From CAIVAT01 sp037128705 (GTDB lineage: Bacteria > Bacteroidota > Bacteroidia > Bacteroidales > FEN-979), in contig JBAXVX010000023.1 in assembly GCA_037128705.1 (NCBI GenBank), positions 1 to 64,000 of the forward strand: a stretch of DNA of 64,000 nt, in the 5' to 3' direction. Made by a program: the position numbers and the translations under genes. Below, one piece after another: positions 25,989-35,434 of the stretch (position 1 is the first letter of the stretch; each line of letters begins with the position of its first letter). The notes below the pieces were generated by a model. It was not told where the DNA came from and ran no database searches. It saw only the letters and a list, made by a program, of their open reading frames with translations.

Positions 25989-28796
25989 TTACATCTTCAC
26001 TATTTTTCCATACCCATTTCCCACTTTAATGAGATAGGTACCCTTTGGCAAACCACTCAGGTTGATCTTCCCGCTGAAGGTGCCTTTGGTTTGTGTTCCA
26101 AAGTCCTTGGCCATTACAGCACGGCCGGCAAGGTCATAAACGGTACCCGTCAGGTTTCCTGTTGCTTCGGATGAATAGGTTATGTTCACATAATCTGCAA
26201 CGGGGTTCGGGTTCAGTTTCAATGATCCATGTGAAACAGGCTGTCCGAGAATAGGTTCGATGCCAACCGGGATCGCATAGGTAGTATCCATCCAGATACC
26301 GCGTCCGTAAGAGGCAACGTAAATTACTCCTTTGTTCAGGATATGGTAGTCGGTCAAAATCTGCTGGCGGATTTCAGTTACTGCAACATCTCCGAGATTC
26401 TGCATGTCTGGGCCCCAGGTCGGGTTGGCAGCATTCAGATTTGTTGTGCTGAATACGCCAAGTTCGGTACCTACAAAGGCACTGTTGCTGTTACGCATTT
26501 CAATTAATCCGCTATAAACGGGAGCCTGAGGAAGGTTGCTTTGTTTCGATGTGAAAGTCGGACTCGGGGCGTTGGCATCCTGGCTATAATAGATGTATGA
26601 GTCGTTCCCAAGGTTACCCAGTGTAACGAGAACCTGATTAGAATTGGATGGGTTTATTGAAATGGAGGTAACCATGCGTCCCTGCAGGGCCGGATAGTTA
26701 AAGACAGAATCGACCAGCACGCATTGCGAACTGGTTACGTTTGCAGTTGCCGAATCATAGGCATTGAGGAGACCTGTTACGCGGATGAGCCGTCCTTTTT
26801 CTGTACCAGCCCAGAGGGTGTTTAAATCAGCGGAGACGGCCATCGTAGAGATATGATCGGTTGTAACGGCATTTTTATAAACGATAAAATATTGAGGTAT
26901 TTTGCTGAATTTCATCATGTCTTTGGTCATGTGGATACCTTGTCCTGTTTCATGGCTGTTGCCATAGTAAAAGAAACGGTTGGCAATGGGATCTGCAATT
27001 GTCAGACTATCTTTAAGAGCAATGGGTTCGGTGGTGACATAAGGGAAAAGGAAGCGGTTGTTGGCACTTTCGACCATCAGGGTTGTATCGGCAGGGATGG
27101 GCTTAATACGTGCATATACTTTAACACTGTCGCGGGTTTGCGTAAAGTTAAAACTTTCCCAGATGCGCATTGGGATGTAGGAGGAATCTACCGGATGCAC
27201 CCCGTTCATAAAGTCATTGGCATACGTAAGATCCGTTAAATCGCGGCGTCTGGTGGAAGGCACGCCCGACTGTTCGGTAAAGACGGCAATCCGTGAATCA
27301 ATACTGGACCATTCGCAGGTGCCACCGCTACTGGCAAAAACAAGTCCGTCGGGCAACCACACCGGGTAGCCGTCAGAAATGCTGTTGGTATAGGTCGGAC
27401 AGAAATAGCCCAAACCCAGCACACCAACGTTTGGTCCTCCACCCATTACATAATTTTTCTGAGCCGAAAAGGCGACCGAATTGAACTGGCTGGTTCCCAT
27501 ATCCTTGTTGATCGTCTTGAAGGTAATCGTGTCGGCACCGATCGTGCAGATGCTGACACCGCCATCGGTAGCCAGGGCCAATTCATTGGGATTGTTCGGA
27601 CGAAACTTGTATGCGTGGTGAAACTGAGGGGCGCTATTCGGGACCCACGGAGAATAGAAGCCGAAACTGACCATTTCCCAGTTAAAATATCCGGTCGGTT
27701 GGATGCGGCGGCCATACCACATGTTATACCCGCCAAGGAAAATCTTATCCGGATCATCGGGGAACACTGCAAGCGTATTGCTATAGCATCCATATAAGTA
27801 AAAGGGATCAAAACTTGGATTAGCCGGGAAAATAACCGACCAGGTTGCCCCTTTATCTGTTGAATTGTAGATGTTGAGCAATTTACCATCGGTTTTCGCG
27901 AAACTTGCATACATGACATCCGGGTTAGAGGGGGCGATGGCAAAGACCATCCAGCCGATCCCATCCTTCGGAAGGGCATCTGTCTTACCCGTAGTTAGTG
28001 TTACCCAGTTGGTCAGGTTTCCCGCGGGAGCCATATAGGCTGAATCTCCGGTAGCAGTTATGACCGTGCCATCGGGACCAACACAGACATCCATGGTATA
28101 GCCTGATTTTGCCTTTACCCATTCATTTCCGTTATCACTGTAATATAATCCGCCATAGGTAGCAGCATAAATACGGTTCGAATTGGGATCGACCACCAAT
28201 TTGATGATCGAAGAAAAATCGGGGTTGGTATGTGTTGATTCAATAACCGTAAAGGTGCCGCCATTATCGGAACGATAAATTCCGGTGCCTGGGGTTCCAA
28301 TTGATTTGCATGAGCTAATCCCGGTTGCTGCATAGATGGTTCCATCCGAAGTTTGAACGATCGATGAAACCCTGGGTACGATATTATCCTGGACGGGCAA
28401 TTGAAACCAGGTGAGACCCAGATTGATAGATTTCCAGATTCCTCCGGTTTCACCCCCTGAAATAAGCGTAATTCCGGAAGGATCCGTGTTGTCAAAAATA
28501 ACAGTCCAGACAATGCCGGAGTAATTATCCGGGCCCATGGTCTGCCATTCAAGGTTCATCGGTCCTGTTGTGTTTTTTAAATTCAGGGCAAGAGCCTGCT
28601 GGCGTGCCTTAACCAGGTCGAGCGGATTGACCATGCCTGTGTTCTGATTGGCTCTCATGGTCTCCATCCTTGATTTGCTAAGTTGCTTAATATCCGGCTT
28701 ACCAGGTTGGCCGGCCATTGTAAGGGCTGAGAAGTGAAGCAGGCAGAATCCAAGAAATGCGCTGATCAAGCCAAAAGGTAAAAATCTGTTTTTCAT
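25989..28796 (-). CDS. T9SS-exported sortilin/BNR-repeat protein
   Basis: A 935-residue exported protein. The signal peptide is residues 1-28. The body has repeated Asp-box-like beta-propeller units: GIWKSINLGLTWFQLP, GIYRSDNGGTFTV, GLYYSDNGNEWVKA and STDKGATWSVIFP, as in VPS10/sortilin-type propellers. A type A T9SS tail covers about residues 858-935 (LKLNPNPVADYVNITY to KIVKM). Such proteins are common large surface proteins in this phylum; no sialidase catalytic set is obvious. A well-formed promoter lies about 100 nt upstream. Function unknown, probably surface binding or adhesion. Confidence 0.8.
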   Translation of the reverse strand: MKNRFLPFGLISAFLGFCLLHFSALTMAGQPGKPDIKQLSKSRMETMRANQNTGMVNPLDLVKARQQALALNLKNTTGPMNLEWQTMGPDNYSGIVWTVIFDNTDPSGITLISGGETGGIWKSINLGLTWFQLPVQDNIVPRVSSIVQTSDGTIYAATGISSCKSIGTPGTGIYRSDNGGTFTVIESTHTNPDFSSIIKLVVDPNSNRIYAATYGGLYYSDNGNEWVKAKSGYTMDVCVGPDGTVITATGDSAYMAPAGNLTNWVTLTTGKTDALPKDGIGWMVFAIAPSNPDVMYASFAKTDGKLLNIYNSTDKGATWSVIFPANPSFDPFYLYGCYSNTLAVFPDDPDKIFLGGYNMWYGRRIQPTGYFNWEMVSFGFYSPWVPNSAPQFHHAYKFRPNNPNELALATDGGVSICTIGADTITFKTINKDMGTSQFNSVAFSAQKNYVMGGGPNVGVLGLGYFCPTYTNSISDGYPVWLPDGLVFASSGGTCEWSSIDSRIAVFTEQSGVPSTRRRDLTDLTYANDFMNGVHPVDSSYIPMRIWESFNFTQTRDSVKVYARIKPIPADTTLMVESANNRFLFPYVTTEPIALKDSLTIADPIANRFFYYGNSHETGQGIHMTKDMMKFSKIPQYFIVYKNAVTTDHISTMAVSADLNTLWAGTEKGRLIRVTGLLNAYDSATANVTSSQCVLVDSVFNYPALQGRMVTSISINPSNSNQVLVTLGNLGNDSYIYYSQDANAPSPTFTSKQSNLPQAPVYSGLIEMRNSNSAFVGTELGVFSTTNLNAANPTWGPDMQNLGDVAVTEIRQQILTDYHILNKGVIYVASYGRGIWMDTTYAIPVGIEPILGQPVSHGSLKLNPNPVADYVNITYSSEATGNLTGTVYDLAGRAVMAKDFGTQTKGTFSGKINLSGLPKGTYLIKVGNGYGKIVKM

Positions 28797-28897
28797 AATA
28801 CTCGTTTTATTAATGACCTATATATTTTATATTATACTTTCAAAAGCCAGTAAAATCAACAGAAAGGGAAAAGCAAAGCCCGATTCATTCAAACGAA

Positions 28898-28927
28898 CAA
28901 ATATAAAGTAAAAATAGTATCCTGCAA
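28898..28927 (-). promoter_or_regulatory. Promoter of the BNR-repeat T9SS gene
   Basis: On the minus strand, TTG (28927-28925) and TATATTTG (28905-28898) match the -33 and -7 boxes with 19 nt between them. The gene starts about 100 nt downstream. Confidence 0.65.
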
Positions 28928-28996
28928 AATTATTTTGCTTACAGGGGAATTTCTTCTGTAAAGCTACTTGAACTAACGGTAAAAAAGCGGATGGTG

Positions 28997-29761
28997 CTAG
29001 ATTTTCTCAAGAGAGGTGACAGGTAACCAGCCTACACTTCCATTTGCGATGCGGATCTCATACCAGCCGCTTATGTTGTCCAAAAGTCTGACTTTCGTAC
29101 CTTCATGCACCACAAAAAGATCGGTACTTTTATCATCCGGAGAACTCTTTACCGTAATGGTCGGTGCGAATACGATGGCTTCGGAGGTAGCCTTGGTAAA
29201 ACTGTAACTGCTCCAGGCAAAAAGCAGCGAGAAACCTGCCAGGAAAAGAAGTCCGATCCCAAGCCAGAATCCAATCTTACGCAGGACCAGCACACGCGAC
29301 GAAATGTAAAGGACGCCACATAATATTCCGGCGATGAACAACACCACGCAAACAGAGGCCCACATGTCGACGGAGAACATCTGGAGCACAGCATTAAACC
29401 ATCTTTTATAAAACATTTCAGGAAGGGGTTCTATTTTGTCTGAGATCTTGGTGTTGGCCACATTCAGGTTAAATTCAATGTCTTCATTTCCCGGATCAAT
29501 ACGCCTGGCTCTTTCATACCATAAGATGGCGCTCGCGTAATCACTCATTTTATAATAGGAATTCCCGATGTTATAAAAAAGCTCCGGTGATTCAAAACCA
29601 GCATCCACCACCTTTTTGTACATTTCGATGGCCTTGGAATAGGCACCTGTCGTATAGGCCTTGTTCCCAACAAGGATATTGTCAGTTTGCGGCGAAGCAT
29701 AACCTAACATTGCGGCAAACAAAAGGAGGAATAAAATGGGATATGGTTTCATCTGGCTCAT
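28997..29761 (-). CDS. batE: BatE: TPR and SH3-domain membrane protein
   Basis: A 254-residue protein, last of the Bat operon. Signal peptide (1-22), TPR units (about 25-115, YNIGNSYYKMSDYASAILWYERARRIDPGN), two membrane segments (about 132-156 and 163-185), and a C-terminal bacterial SH3 domain (about 195-254, VHEGTKVRLLDNISGWYEIRIANGSVGWLP). Its ATG overlaps the batD stop (ATGA). Bat proteins form an inner-membrane/periplasmic complex linked to aerotolerance and stress resistance in Bacteroides and Leptospira; the exact role is not settled. Confidence 0.88.
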   Translation of the reverse strand: MSQMKPYPILFLLLFAAMLGYASPQTDNILVGNKAYTTGAYSKAIEMYKKVVDAGFESPELFYNIGNSYYKMSDYASAILWYERARRIDPGNEDIEFNLNVANTKISDKIEPLPEMFYKRWFNAVLQMFSVDMWASVCVVLFIAGILCGVLYISSRVLVLRKIGFWLGIGLLFLAGFSLLFAWSSYSFTKATSEAIVFAPTITVKSSPDDKSTDLFVVHEGTKVRLLDNISGWYEIRIANGSVGWLPVTSLEKI

Positions 29762-31626
29762 CTTAATTCCCTTTCTATTTTACTGATAATCTCCAGCGCC
29801 TCATTGTATATCCGCTCCATATTTACCGTCTTTTCACCAGGAGCAAAACGGGCAAACTCGGTATTATTCAACGTACTGATGAATTGCGTTATGATGGCTT
29901 CGTTCACGTTTTTAAAAATCAGCGCTTCATGAACCGATTCTATGCTGAGTTCAGACATCGGGATGCTGAATTTATCGCTCAGGTAACCCCAGAGCGCCTG
30001 GGAAATGGCAATATAAAAATCTTCCTGCTTGCCGGTTTTAAGGAACTCTTCAGCTTTTTGCAATCGTTTGCGTGCAATTTTGGTTGCCTTGAGATTTTTC
30101 ATCAATACCGTGTCACTGCGACGGGCTGCCAATTTTCGCCACAGAATCAGAAAAACCAAAAACAGCAGGAGGGGTATGATCAGAAGAAGCCAGAAACCAA
30201 CTGATGCGAAAAACCGGGAACCTGCCGGTGACAGGATGATTTCATTGTCTTTGATGTGACGGATATCGCTGCCGATATATTTTATATCCTCCTTATTGGC
30301 TCCTGAATAGGTCATGACTGCCCCGGCCTCCCCTGTTCCCTTTTCTACATTCAGCGAAAATTCAGGACTAGTAAGGCTGACGTAGCGCTTTTTATCCAGA
30401 TCGAAATAGCTGAATGTCAAAGGCTTGACAGTGAACTTGCCGGGTTTCCTCGGGATCATCAGATATTCAAAAATCTGATTTCCTGAAATTCCGGCTGCAG
30501 TGGTTTGAATATCACTCGTTACCTTGGGATCATATGTTTCAAAATCGGGTGGAAAGGTCAGGTTCAGTTTGTCGATAAGTTGAATGTTTCCCTTCCCGCT
30601 TATGGTGCATTTCAAAGTGACCGCTTCGTTGGTCTTCAAGCGGGTTTTATCAACCTCCGCATGCAGGCTGAAAACGCCAACCGCTCCACTGAAATCGGCA
30701 GGCTTGCCCTCTTCAGGAAGCGGGCGAACCGATATAACGACCGGGTTCGACTTCAGGTTTTTCTCAACATTGGCAACACCCGAATTAAAGAATGAGTCAT
30801 TGAAAAAATCATCAAAAAACGGATCACCCGTCTTGGTCTTGCCCTGTCGCCTTACCTGGGCTACACAAGCCAGTTCAAGAGGGTCAATGACAAGCCGGCC
30901 ACTTTTCAGAGGGAAAAGGGCAATTTTGCGAATGTCGGCCACAACATACTGCTCTCCGTCGATCACCTGGGTCGTTTGCTGTAGTTTATCATTCTCTTTC
31001 ATCAGGTTCTGCGACCAGAAGCCGGAAAAAGAGGACAACTTGCTGATATTTATCTGGGCAATAGGTACCTTGGTAAATATCTTATAGGTAATCACAATTC
31101 CTTCGCCTTGCAACGGACTTGTGTTTGAAGCGAATGCTTTGACGTATACGTCGTTGCTGGTACCTGTAACCCCGCCACCCTGACTTGCCGCACCACGGTT
31201 CGGACTGGCATTGCCCTGGCTTTGCACACCGGAGCTGTTGGGATTTTTAATTACCTTGATAGAAAGTGAATTTGAATTGACCTGTCGGTTATTTACGGTG
31301 ACGGTTGCGGCGGGAACAGTAAATGTCCCCTCCCTTGTTGCCTGCATCAAATAGGTATAAGTATAGGTGATCGACATACTTGTGCTTCCGTTGACCATGC
31401 GAATACTTGAATTCGTGCTGGTATTCGGACCACTGAGCATGTCCATCCCCTGGATGTTCGGGCCGCGGAAATTACTTCCCTGTGCATTGAGCGTATAAAT
31501 CAGGGTGAAGGTCTCTCCTGTTGCCACAACCGTTTTGGCCTGTGCTGTAAACTGCACATCCTGGGCAGTGATGTTCGCTGTGAACAGAAACACCGTGATC
31601 AGACTGAAGAAAATCCTTTTTAACAT
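29758..31626 (-). CDS. batD: BatD: oxygen-tolerance-family protein
   Basis: About 622 residues from the start at 31626 (MLKRIFFSLITVFLF), chosen because it begins the signal peptide; the longer reading to 31680 would bury it. The large periplasmic part has Ig-like repeats typical of the BatD family (TFTLIYTLNAQGSNFRGPNI, EAVTLKCTISGKGNIQLIDK). One membrane segment (about 466-490, SVGFWLLLIIPLLLFLVFLI) precedes a cytoplasmic tail with an AISQALWGYLSDKFSIPMSELS helix. It sits between batC and batE in the standard order and overlaps batE. Confidence 0.88.
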   Translation of the reverse strand: MLKRIFFSLITVFLFTANITAQDVQFTAQAKTVVATGETFTLIYTLNAQGSNFRGPNIQGMDMLSGPNTSTNSSIRMVNGSTSMSITYTYTYLMQATREGTFTVPAATVTVNNRQVNSNSLSIKVIKNPNSSGVQSQGNASPNRGAASQGGGVTGTSNDVYVKAFASNTSPLQGEGIVITYKIFTKVPIAQINISKLSSFSGFWSQNLMKENDKLQQTTQVIDGEQYVVADIRKIALFPLKSGRLVIDPLELACVAQVRRQGKTKTGDPFFDDFFNDSFFNSGVANVEKNLKSNPVVISVRPLPEEGKPADFSGAVGVFSLHAEVDKTRLKTNEAVTLKCTISGKGNIQLIDKLNLTFPPDFETYDPKVTSDIQTTAAGISGNQIFEYLMIPRKPGKFTVKPLTFSYFDLDKKRYVSLTSPEFSLNVEKGTGEAGAVMTYSGANKEDIKYIGSDIRHIKDNEIILSPAGSRFFASVGFWLLLIIPLLLFLVFLILWRKLAARRSDTVLMKNLKATKIARKRLQKAEEFLKTGKQEDFYIAISQALWGYLSDKFSIPMSELSIESVHEALIFKNVNEAIITQFISTLNNTEFARFAPGEKTVNMERIYNEALEIISKIERELR

Positions 31627-31673
31627 ATTCAACACTATATCAATTGGATGAGGCGTATCCCGCGACACCGCTG

Positions 31674-32348
31674 TTACCAATCTTTTTCAATTCCAGTTAC
31701 CTGCACTTTGGCTTTTTCTTTCTTCACCTTCTGCAGCGTTTTCTTTTCATCATTCTTCATGGCTTCCAGCATCCGTTCGGCATCCTCTTTACTGATCTTT
31801 TTCTGTTCCTGTGGCGGTTTCTGCTGGTCCTGATTTTTATTCTGATCCTTGTTCTGGTCCTTTTTGTCCTTCTGATCTTTCTTATCGTCCTTTTTATTAT
31901 CCTGTTTCTGTTGCTGTTGTTGTTTCTTCAGCATCATTTTGGCATATTCCAGGTTATATTTCGTATCGAGGTTCTTCGGATCATTCATCAGGGCGTTTTT
32001 GTAGGACATGATGCTCTTTTCATATTCCTTCGACTGTAAAAACGAGTTCCCCAGGTTATGAAAAATATTTGATTTTATCTCCCGGTCGGTGTTCTTTTCG
32101 GCTAAGTTAGAATAAATCTTCGCGGATTCCTCAAAATTGTTGTTCTTGTATACGGCCGCACCAAGGTTGAACTGCCCCTTGACCGATTCCTTATTCAATT
32201 CGAGGGCCTTACGGTAATCTTTCTCAGCCTCTTTGTACTCGCCACGGTCAAATTTACGGTTTCCCTGGCGTAACAGGGCATTCTCCTTTTGGGAAAACCC
32301 GGGAAGACCGGCAAGGAGCAGAATGATTATGATCGAACTGTATTTCAT
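31674..32348 (-). CDS. batC: BatC: TPR protein with Lys/Gln-rich region
   Basis: A 224-residue protein with a signal peptide (1-19, ending GFSQ), three to four TPR units (about 30-140; GEYKEAEKDYRKALELNKES, HNLGNSFLQSKEYEKSIMSY), then a low-complexity KKQQQQQKQDNKKDDKKDQK stretch (about 142-200). This composition is typical of BatC. It follows batB by 24 nt. Likely periplasmic and a partner of the vWA proteins; inference from operon position. Confidence 0.86.
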   Translation of the reverse strand: MKYSSIIIILLLAGLPGFSQKENALLRQGNRKFDRGEYKEAEKDYRKALELNKESVKGQFNLGAAVYKNNNFEESAKIYSNLAEKNTDREIKSNIFHNLGNSFLQSKEYEKSIMSYKNALMNDPKNLDTKYNLEYAKMMLKKQQQQQKQDNKKDDKKDQKDKKDQNKDQNKNQDQQKPPQEQKKISKEDAERMLEAMKNDEKKTLQKVKKEKAKVQVTGIEKDW

Positions 32349-32372
32349 TTTCCTTATAAAACGAGCCTGTTT

Positions 32373-33401
32373 TTACTTTTCAAATGGTTTAAATCGCATC
32401 ATCCATTTTGTTTTCCGTTCAAAAACAAAAAGATCAAGAATCAGCAGAAAAAGGGCAAGTGCAACAAAGTATTGAAACCGGTCCTCATAGTCGCTAAACT
32501 GTTTTTCTTCTATCTCTGATTTCTGGATTTTGCCTATGTCATCAAATATTTTATTCAACCCTGTTTCGGAGGTGGTAGCCCTCACGAACATTCCCTTTCC
32601 GACGCTGGCTATCTGCTGAAGGAGTGTTTCATCCAACTTCGTCATAATGGTTTGTCCCTCCCGGTCTTTGCGGTAGCCGATCTGGATGTCGCCGTTGTAA
32701 ACAGGAATCGGCGCTCCTTCGGGCAATCCCATGCCAATCGTGTAAATGGTGATGTTTTTTTTCACTGCAGCATCGGCCTGTTCAAGTACATTCCCTTCGT
32801 GATCTTCCCCATCGGTGATGATCACGATCGCCTTGTTGTGTTTGGAATCGCCAAAACTATTGGCTGCCGTTTCAATGGCAGCCCCAATGGCTGTTCCCTG
32901 GGTTGGAACAAGGTTGGTATTGATGGCTGCAGTAAACATTTTTGCCGCAGCATAATCGGTGGTGATGGGAAGTTGTGTATAGGCTTTCCCCGCAAAAACG
33001 ATGATGCCGATCCGATCACCTTCAAGGTTTTCGATGAGACGAACAATGGCTTGTTTGGCACGTTCGAGTCGATTCGGCTTGATATCCTGTGCCAGCATGG
33101 AGTTGGATACGTCGAGGCAAATCATCAGGTCAATGCCTTTGCGTTTTACCTTTTCGAGCCGTGAACCGGTTTGAGGATCGGCCAGGGCAACGATCAGGCT
33201 TGCAATAGCGAACATGAGAAGGATGAATTTCAGGATGGACTTGGATATTGAATAATCGGGCATTAACTGGCGGATCACACTCCATTCACCATATCTGGCC
33301 AGTGTTTTTTTCTTCCAGATAAGGAAAAGGACCAGCAAAGCTGCAAAAACCGGCAACAGTGCAAGAAGGTAAAAATAATATGCGTGAGCGAATCTAAACA
33401 C
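32373..33401 (-). CDS. batB: BatB: von Willebrand factor A membrane protein
   Basis: A 342-residue protein. Two N-terminal membrane segments (about 10-28 and 57-75) and one near 312-330 flank a vWA domain (about 88-290) with MIDAS motif DVSNSMLA and the later TDGEDHEG. The start is GTG, overlapping the last base of the batA TAG (TAGTG), which shows translational coupling. Part of the MoxR-Bat operon. Confidence 0.9.
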   Translation of the reverse strand: MFRFAHAYYFYLLALLPVFAALLVLFLIWKKKTLARYGEWSVIRQLMPDYSISKSILKFILLMFAIASLIVALADPQTGSRLEKVKRKGIDLMICLDVSNSMLAQDIKPNRLERAKQAIVRLIENLEGDRIGIIVFAGKAYTQLPITTDYAAAKMFTAAINTNLVPTQGTAIGAAIETAANSFGDSKHNKAIVIITDGEDHEGNVLEQADAAVKKNITIYTIGMGLPEGAPIPVYNGDIQIGYRKDREGQTIMTKLDETLLQQIASVGKGMFVRATTSETGLNKIFDDIGKIQKSEIEEKQFSDYEDRFQYFVALALFLLILDLFVFERKTKWMMRFKPFEK

Positions 33402-34396
33402 TAGGGTATGTTTTTTAGGTACAGATATCTTAAAAGCAACTCAATCCCGATAAAGATGAAAGCCAGCAGTACCAGCGGGAAAAATTCTTCATTTTTCTTG
33501 CGGAATTCAGTGACATCGATTTTGGATTTCTCCATTTTATCGATCTCCTGGTAAATGGAGCGCAGCTTGGCATTGTTGGTAGCGCGAAAATATTTTCCAT
33601 CCGTCCCCCTGGCAATCTCCTGAAGCAGGGCCTCATCTATGTTCACCGGCATCATCTGGGTTTGCATTCCGAAGGGCGTCTGGACCGGATAGGGCGCCTG
33701 TCCAATACTTCCGATTCCTATGGTATAGATACGGATGCCGTAAAGTTTCGCAATTTCCGCAGCCGACCTGGGATCAAGCGAGCCCATGTTATTGACCCCG
33801 TCGGTAAGCAGGATGATCACCTTGCTAACGGCTTTGCTGCCACGAAGCCGGTTTACGGCCGTTGCCAGCCCGTCGCCCAGGGCGGTACCATCATCGATCA
33901 TTCCGCTATGGATATCCCTGAAAAGATTCTTTAGTACGGCATGGTCGGTGGTGAGCGGACACTGGGTGAAGGTTTCGCCACTGAAAATCACCAGTCCGAT
34001 GCGGTCGTTTGGCCGTCCGTCAATGAACTCGATGGCAAGATCTTTGGCTGCCTCAAGCCGGTCGGGTTTAAAATCCATGGCCAGCATGGAACCGCTTACA
34101 TCAAGGGCAATGACCAGGTCGATGCCCTCCACACTGATATCCTGCCGGCTAAGACTTGTTTGGGGGCGCGCCAGTGCAATGATAAGCAGCGTAATGGCCA
34201 GCAAACGCAGGACATACAGGCCATGATAGGTGTAAAATTTCAGATTCTTGCCAACCTTTGCAAACCCCTCAATGGTACTAACCTGCAGATCAGCCGTGTA
34301 CCTCTTTTTGCGGTAGAAGTACCAGGCTGCAAGCAGAGGAATTGCCAGCAGCAGAAACAGGAAATCAGGATTGCCGAAGGTCAGCGTTTTAAACAT
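33401..34396 (-). CDS. batA: BatA: von Willebrand factor A membrane protein
   Basis: A 331-residue protein of the same layout as BatB: N-terminal membrane segments (about 11-27 and 58-76), a vWA domain (about 88-285) with MIDAS motif DVSGSMLA, a conserved TDGVNNMGS, and a C-terminal membrane helix (about 308-325). It is the first of the two vWA genes and overlaps batB by one base. The MoxR ATPase upstream is the usual chaperone-like partner of vWA proteins. Confidence 0.92.
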   Translation of the reverse strand: MFKTLTFGNPDFLFLLLAIPLLAAWYFYRKKRYTADLQVSTIEGFAKVGKNLKFYTYHGLYVLRLLAITLLIIALARPQTSLSRQDISVEGIDLVIALDVSGSMLAMDFKPDRLEAAKDLAIEFIDGRPNDRIGLVIFSGETFTQCPLTTDHAVLKNLFRDIHSGMIDDGTALGDGLATAVNRLRGSKAVSKVIILLTDGVNNMGSLDPRSAAEIAKLYGIRIYTIGIGSIGQAPYPVQTPFGMQTQMMPVNIDEALLQEIARGTDGKYFRATNNAKLRSIYQEIDKMEKSKIDVTEFRKKNEEFFPLVLLAFIFIGIELLLRYLYLKNIP

Positions 34397-34429
34397 ATTT
34401 ATTACAAATCAAAATTCAATAATAAAAAA

Positions 34430-35416
34430 TCAACCGGATATTTTCTCCGTAGTGCTTCCCTGATCAGCATCAGCTGATCCTGGTTCTCCGGTGCTGGCAT
34501 ATATAAACTCAATTCCATCCGTCAGGCTCTGATCATTTTCAGATCCAACGGGTTTTGTTTTTGCAAACTTAACCAGGTCGGCAAGTACAAGGAGTTCCCC
34601 AAGTTTGCTTAGAACTTTTGGCGGGCAGCCCGCATTCCCCGAAAGACTATCCATAATCTCCGCACTGGTTTGTTCAAGTGCCGGCACAAGGAAACGGTTT
34701 TCAATATATCTCCGCAGGATCTCGGTCAGTTCCGAATAATATTCCTTTACCATTCCGGTCTGCCACAATTTTTTCACCCGCAGTTTCTCCATCTCCTGCA
34801 AAGCAAGTTCATGCGGTAAAAGAACAACCTTGGGCCTGAGTTTGAAGATCGGTTCTGCCTTCTTTCGCTTCCTGATGTACCAAATCACAAGAAGAATCAC
34901 TGCGATCACAGCCAGGCCGGCAAGGATCCAGGGAAGCATTTCACGAAAGGTAATGGGGATCTTCAGCGGACCAATAATGGGTTTGATTGCCTGTGTGGTG
35001 TCAACCTTCACTGTATGAACAGCCAGCAGCATCATGCTTGAAGTGATCATCCGGCTTGTTGTGTCGGGCAGGACCCTGTACCTGAACGGTATTTGTGGAA
35101 TGGTATAAAACCCGGAATCGTAACAGGTAAAATTCAGTTGCTGGGAAAGTATAACCGACTTTTTATCGGCACTGTATGCTGTATCAATCTTACCACGGCC
35201 AATCACGGCGATGCTTCCCAGAATGGTATCGGGCAAAAAGGGCCAGAGTACCTGTGATTTGGCAGGGCCGGTGTATTTCAGGGTCAAACCCACGTGGTCC
35301 CCGATCAGCATCGCATTGGTATCAAGTTTCGCCGTTACTGCAACATCCTGAGCAAAAGCAGCCGAAACCACGGAAACCATTACTGTAATCAATAGGTATT
35401 TCTTAACACTCCTCAT
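34430..35416 (-). CDS. Bat-operon membrane protein (DUF4381-like)
   Basis: A 328-residue protein. Signal peptide (1-22, ending AAFAQ), a periplasmic beta-rich region (about 25-150, VAVTAKLDTNAMLIGDHVGL), one membrane segment (about 163-184, ILAGLAVIAVILLVIWYIRKRKKA) and a helical cytoplasmic tail (about 200-300, MVKEYYSELTEILRRYIENRFLVPALEQTS). The tail resembles DUF4381, a family found between DUF58 and vWA genes. It sits exactly there, so a structural role in the MoxR/Bat complex is inferred. Confidence 0.75.
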   Translation of the reverse strand: MRSVKKYLLITVMVSVVSAAFAQDVAVTAKLDTNAMLIGDHVGLTLKYTGPAKSQVLWPFLPDTILGSIAVIGRGKIDTAYSADKKSVILSQQLNFTCYDSGFYTIPQIPFRYRVLPDTTSRMITSSMMLLAVHTVKVDTTQAIKPIIGPLKIPITFREMLPWILAGLAVIAVILLVIWYIRKRKKAEPIFKLRPKVVLLPHELALQEMEKLRVKKLWQTGMVKEYYSELTEILRRYIENRFLVPALEQTSAEIMDSLSGNAGCPPKVLSKLGELLVLADLVKFAKTKPVGSENDQSLTDGIEFIYASTGEPGSADADQGSTTEKISG

Positions 35417-35434
35417 CCTGAATGGTCAAATTTT

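Noticed and set aside
34430..35416. Naming the Bat-operon DUF4381-like gene as batD
   Set aside because: The larger protein at 29758-31626 has the full BatD layout; calling both batD would be wrong.
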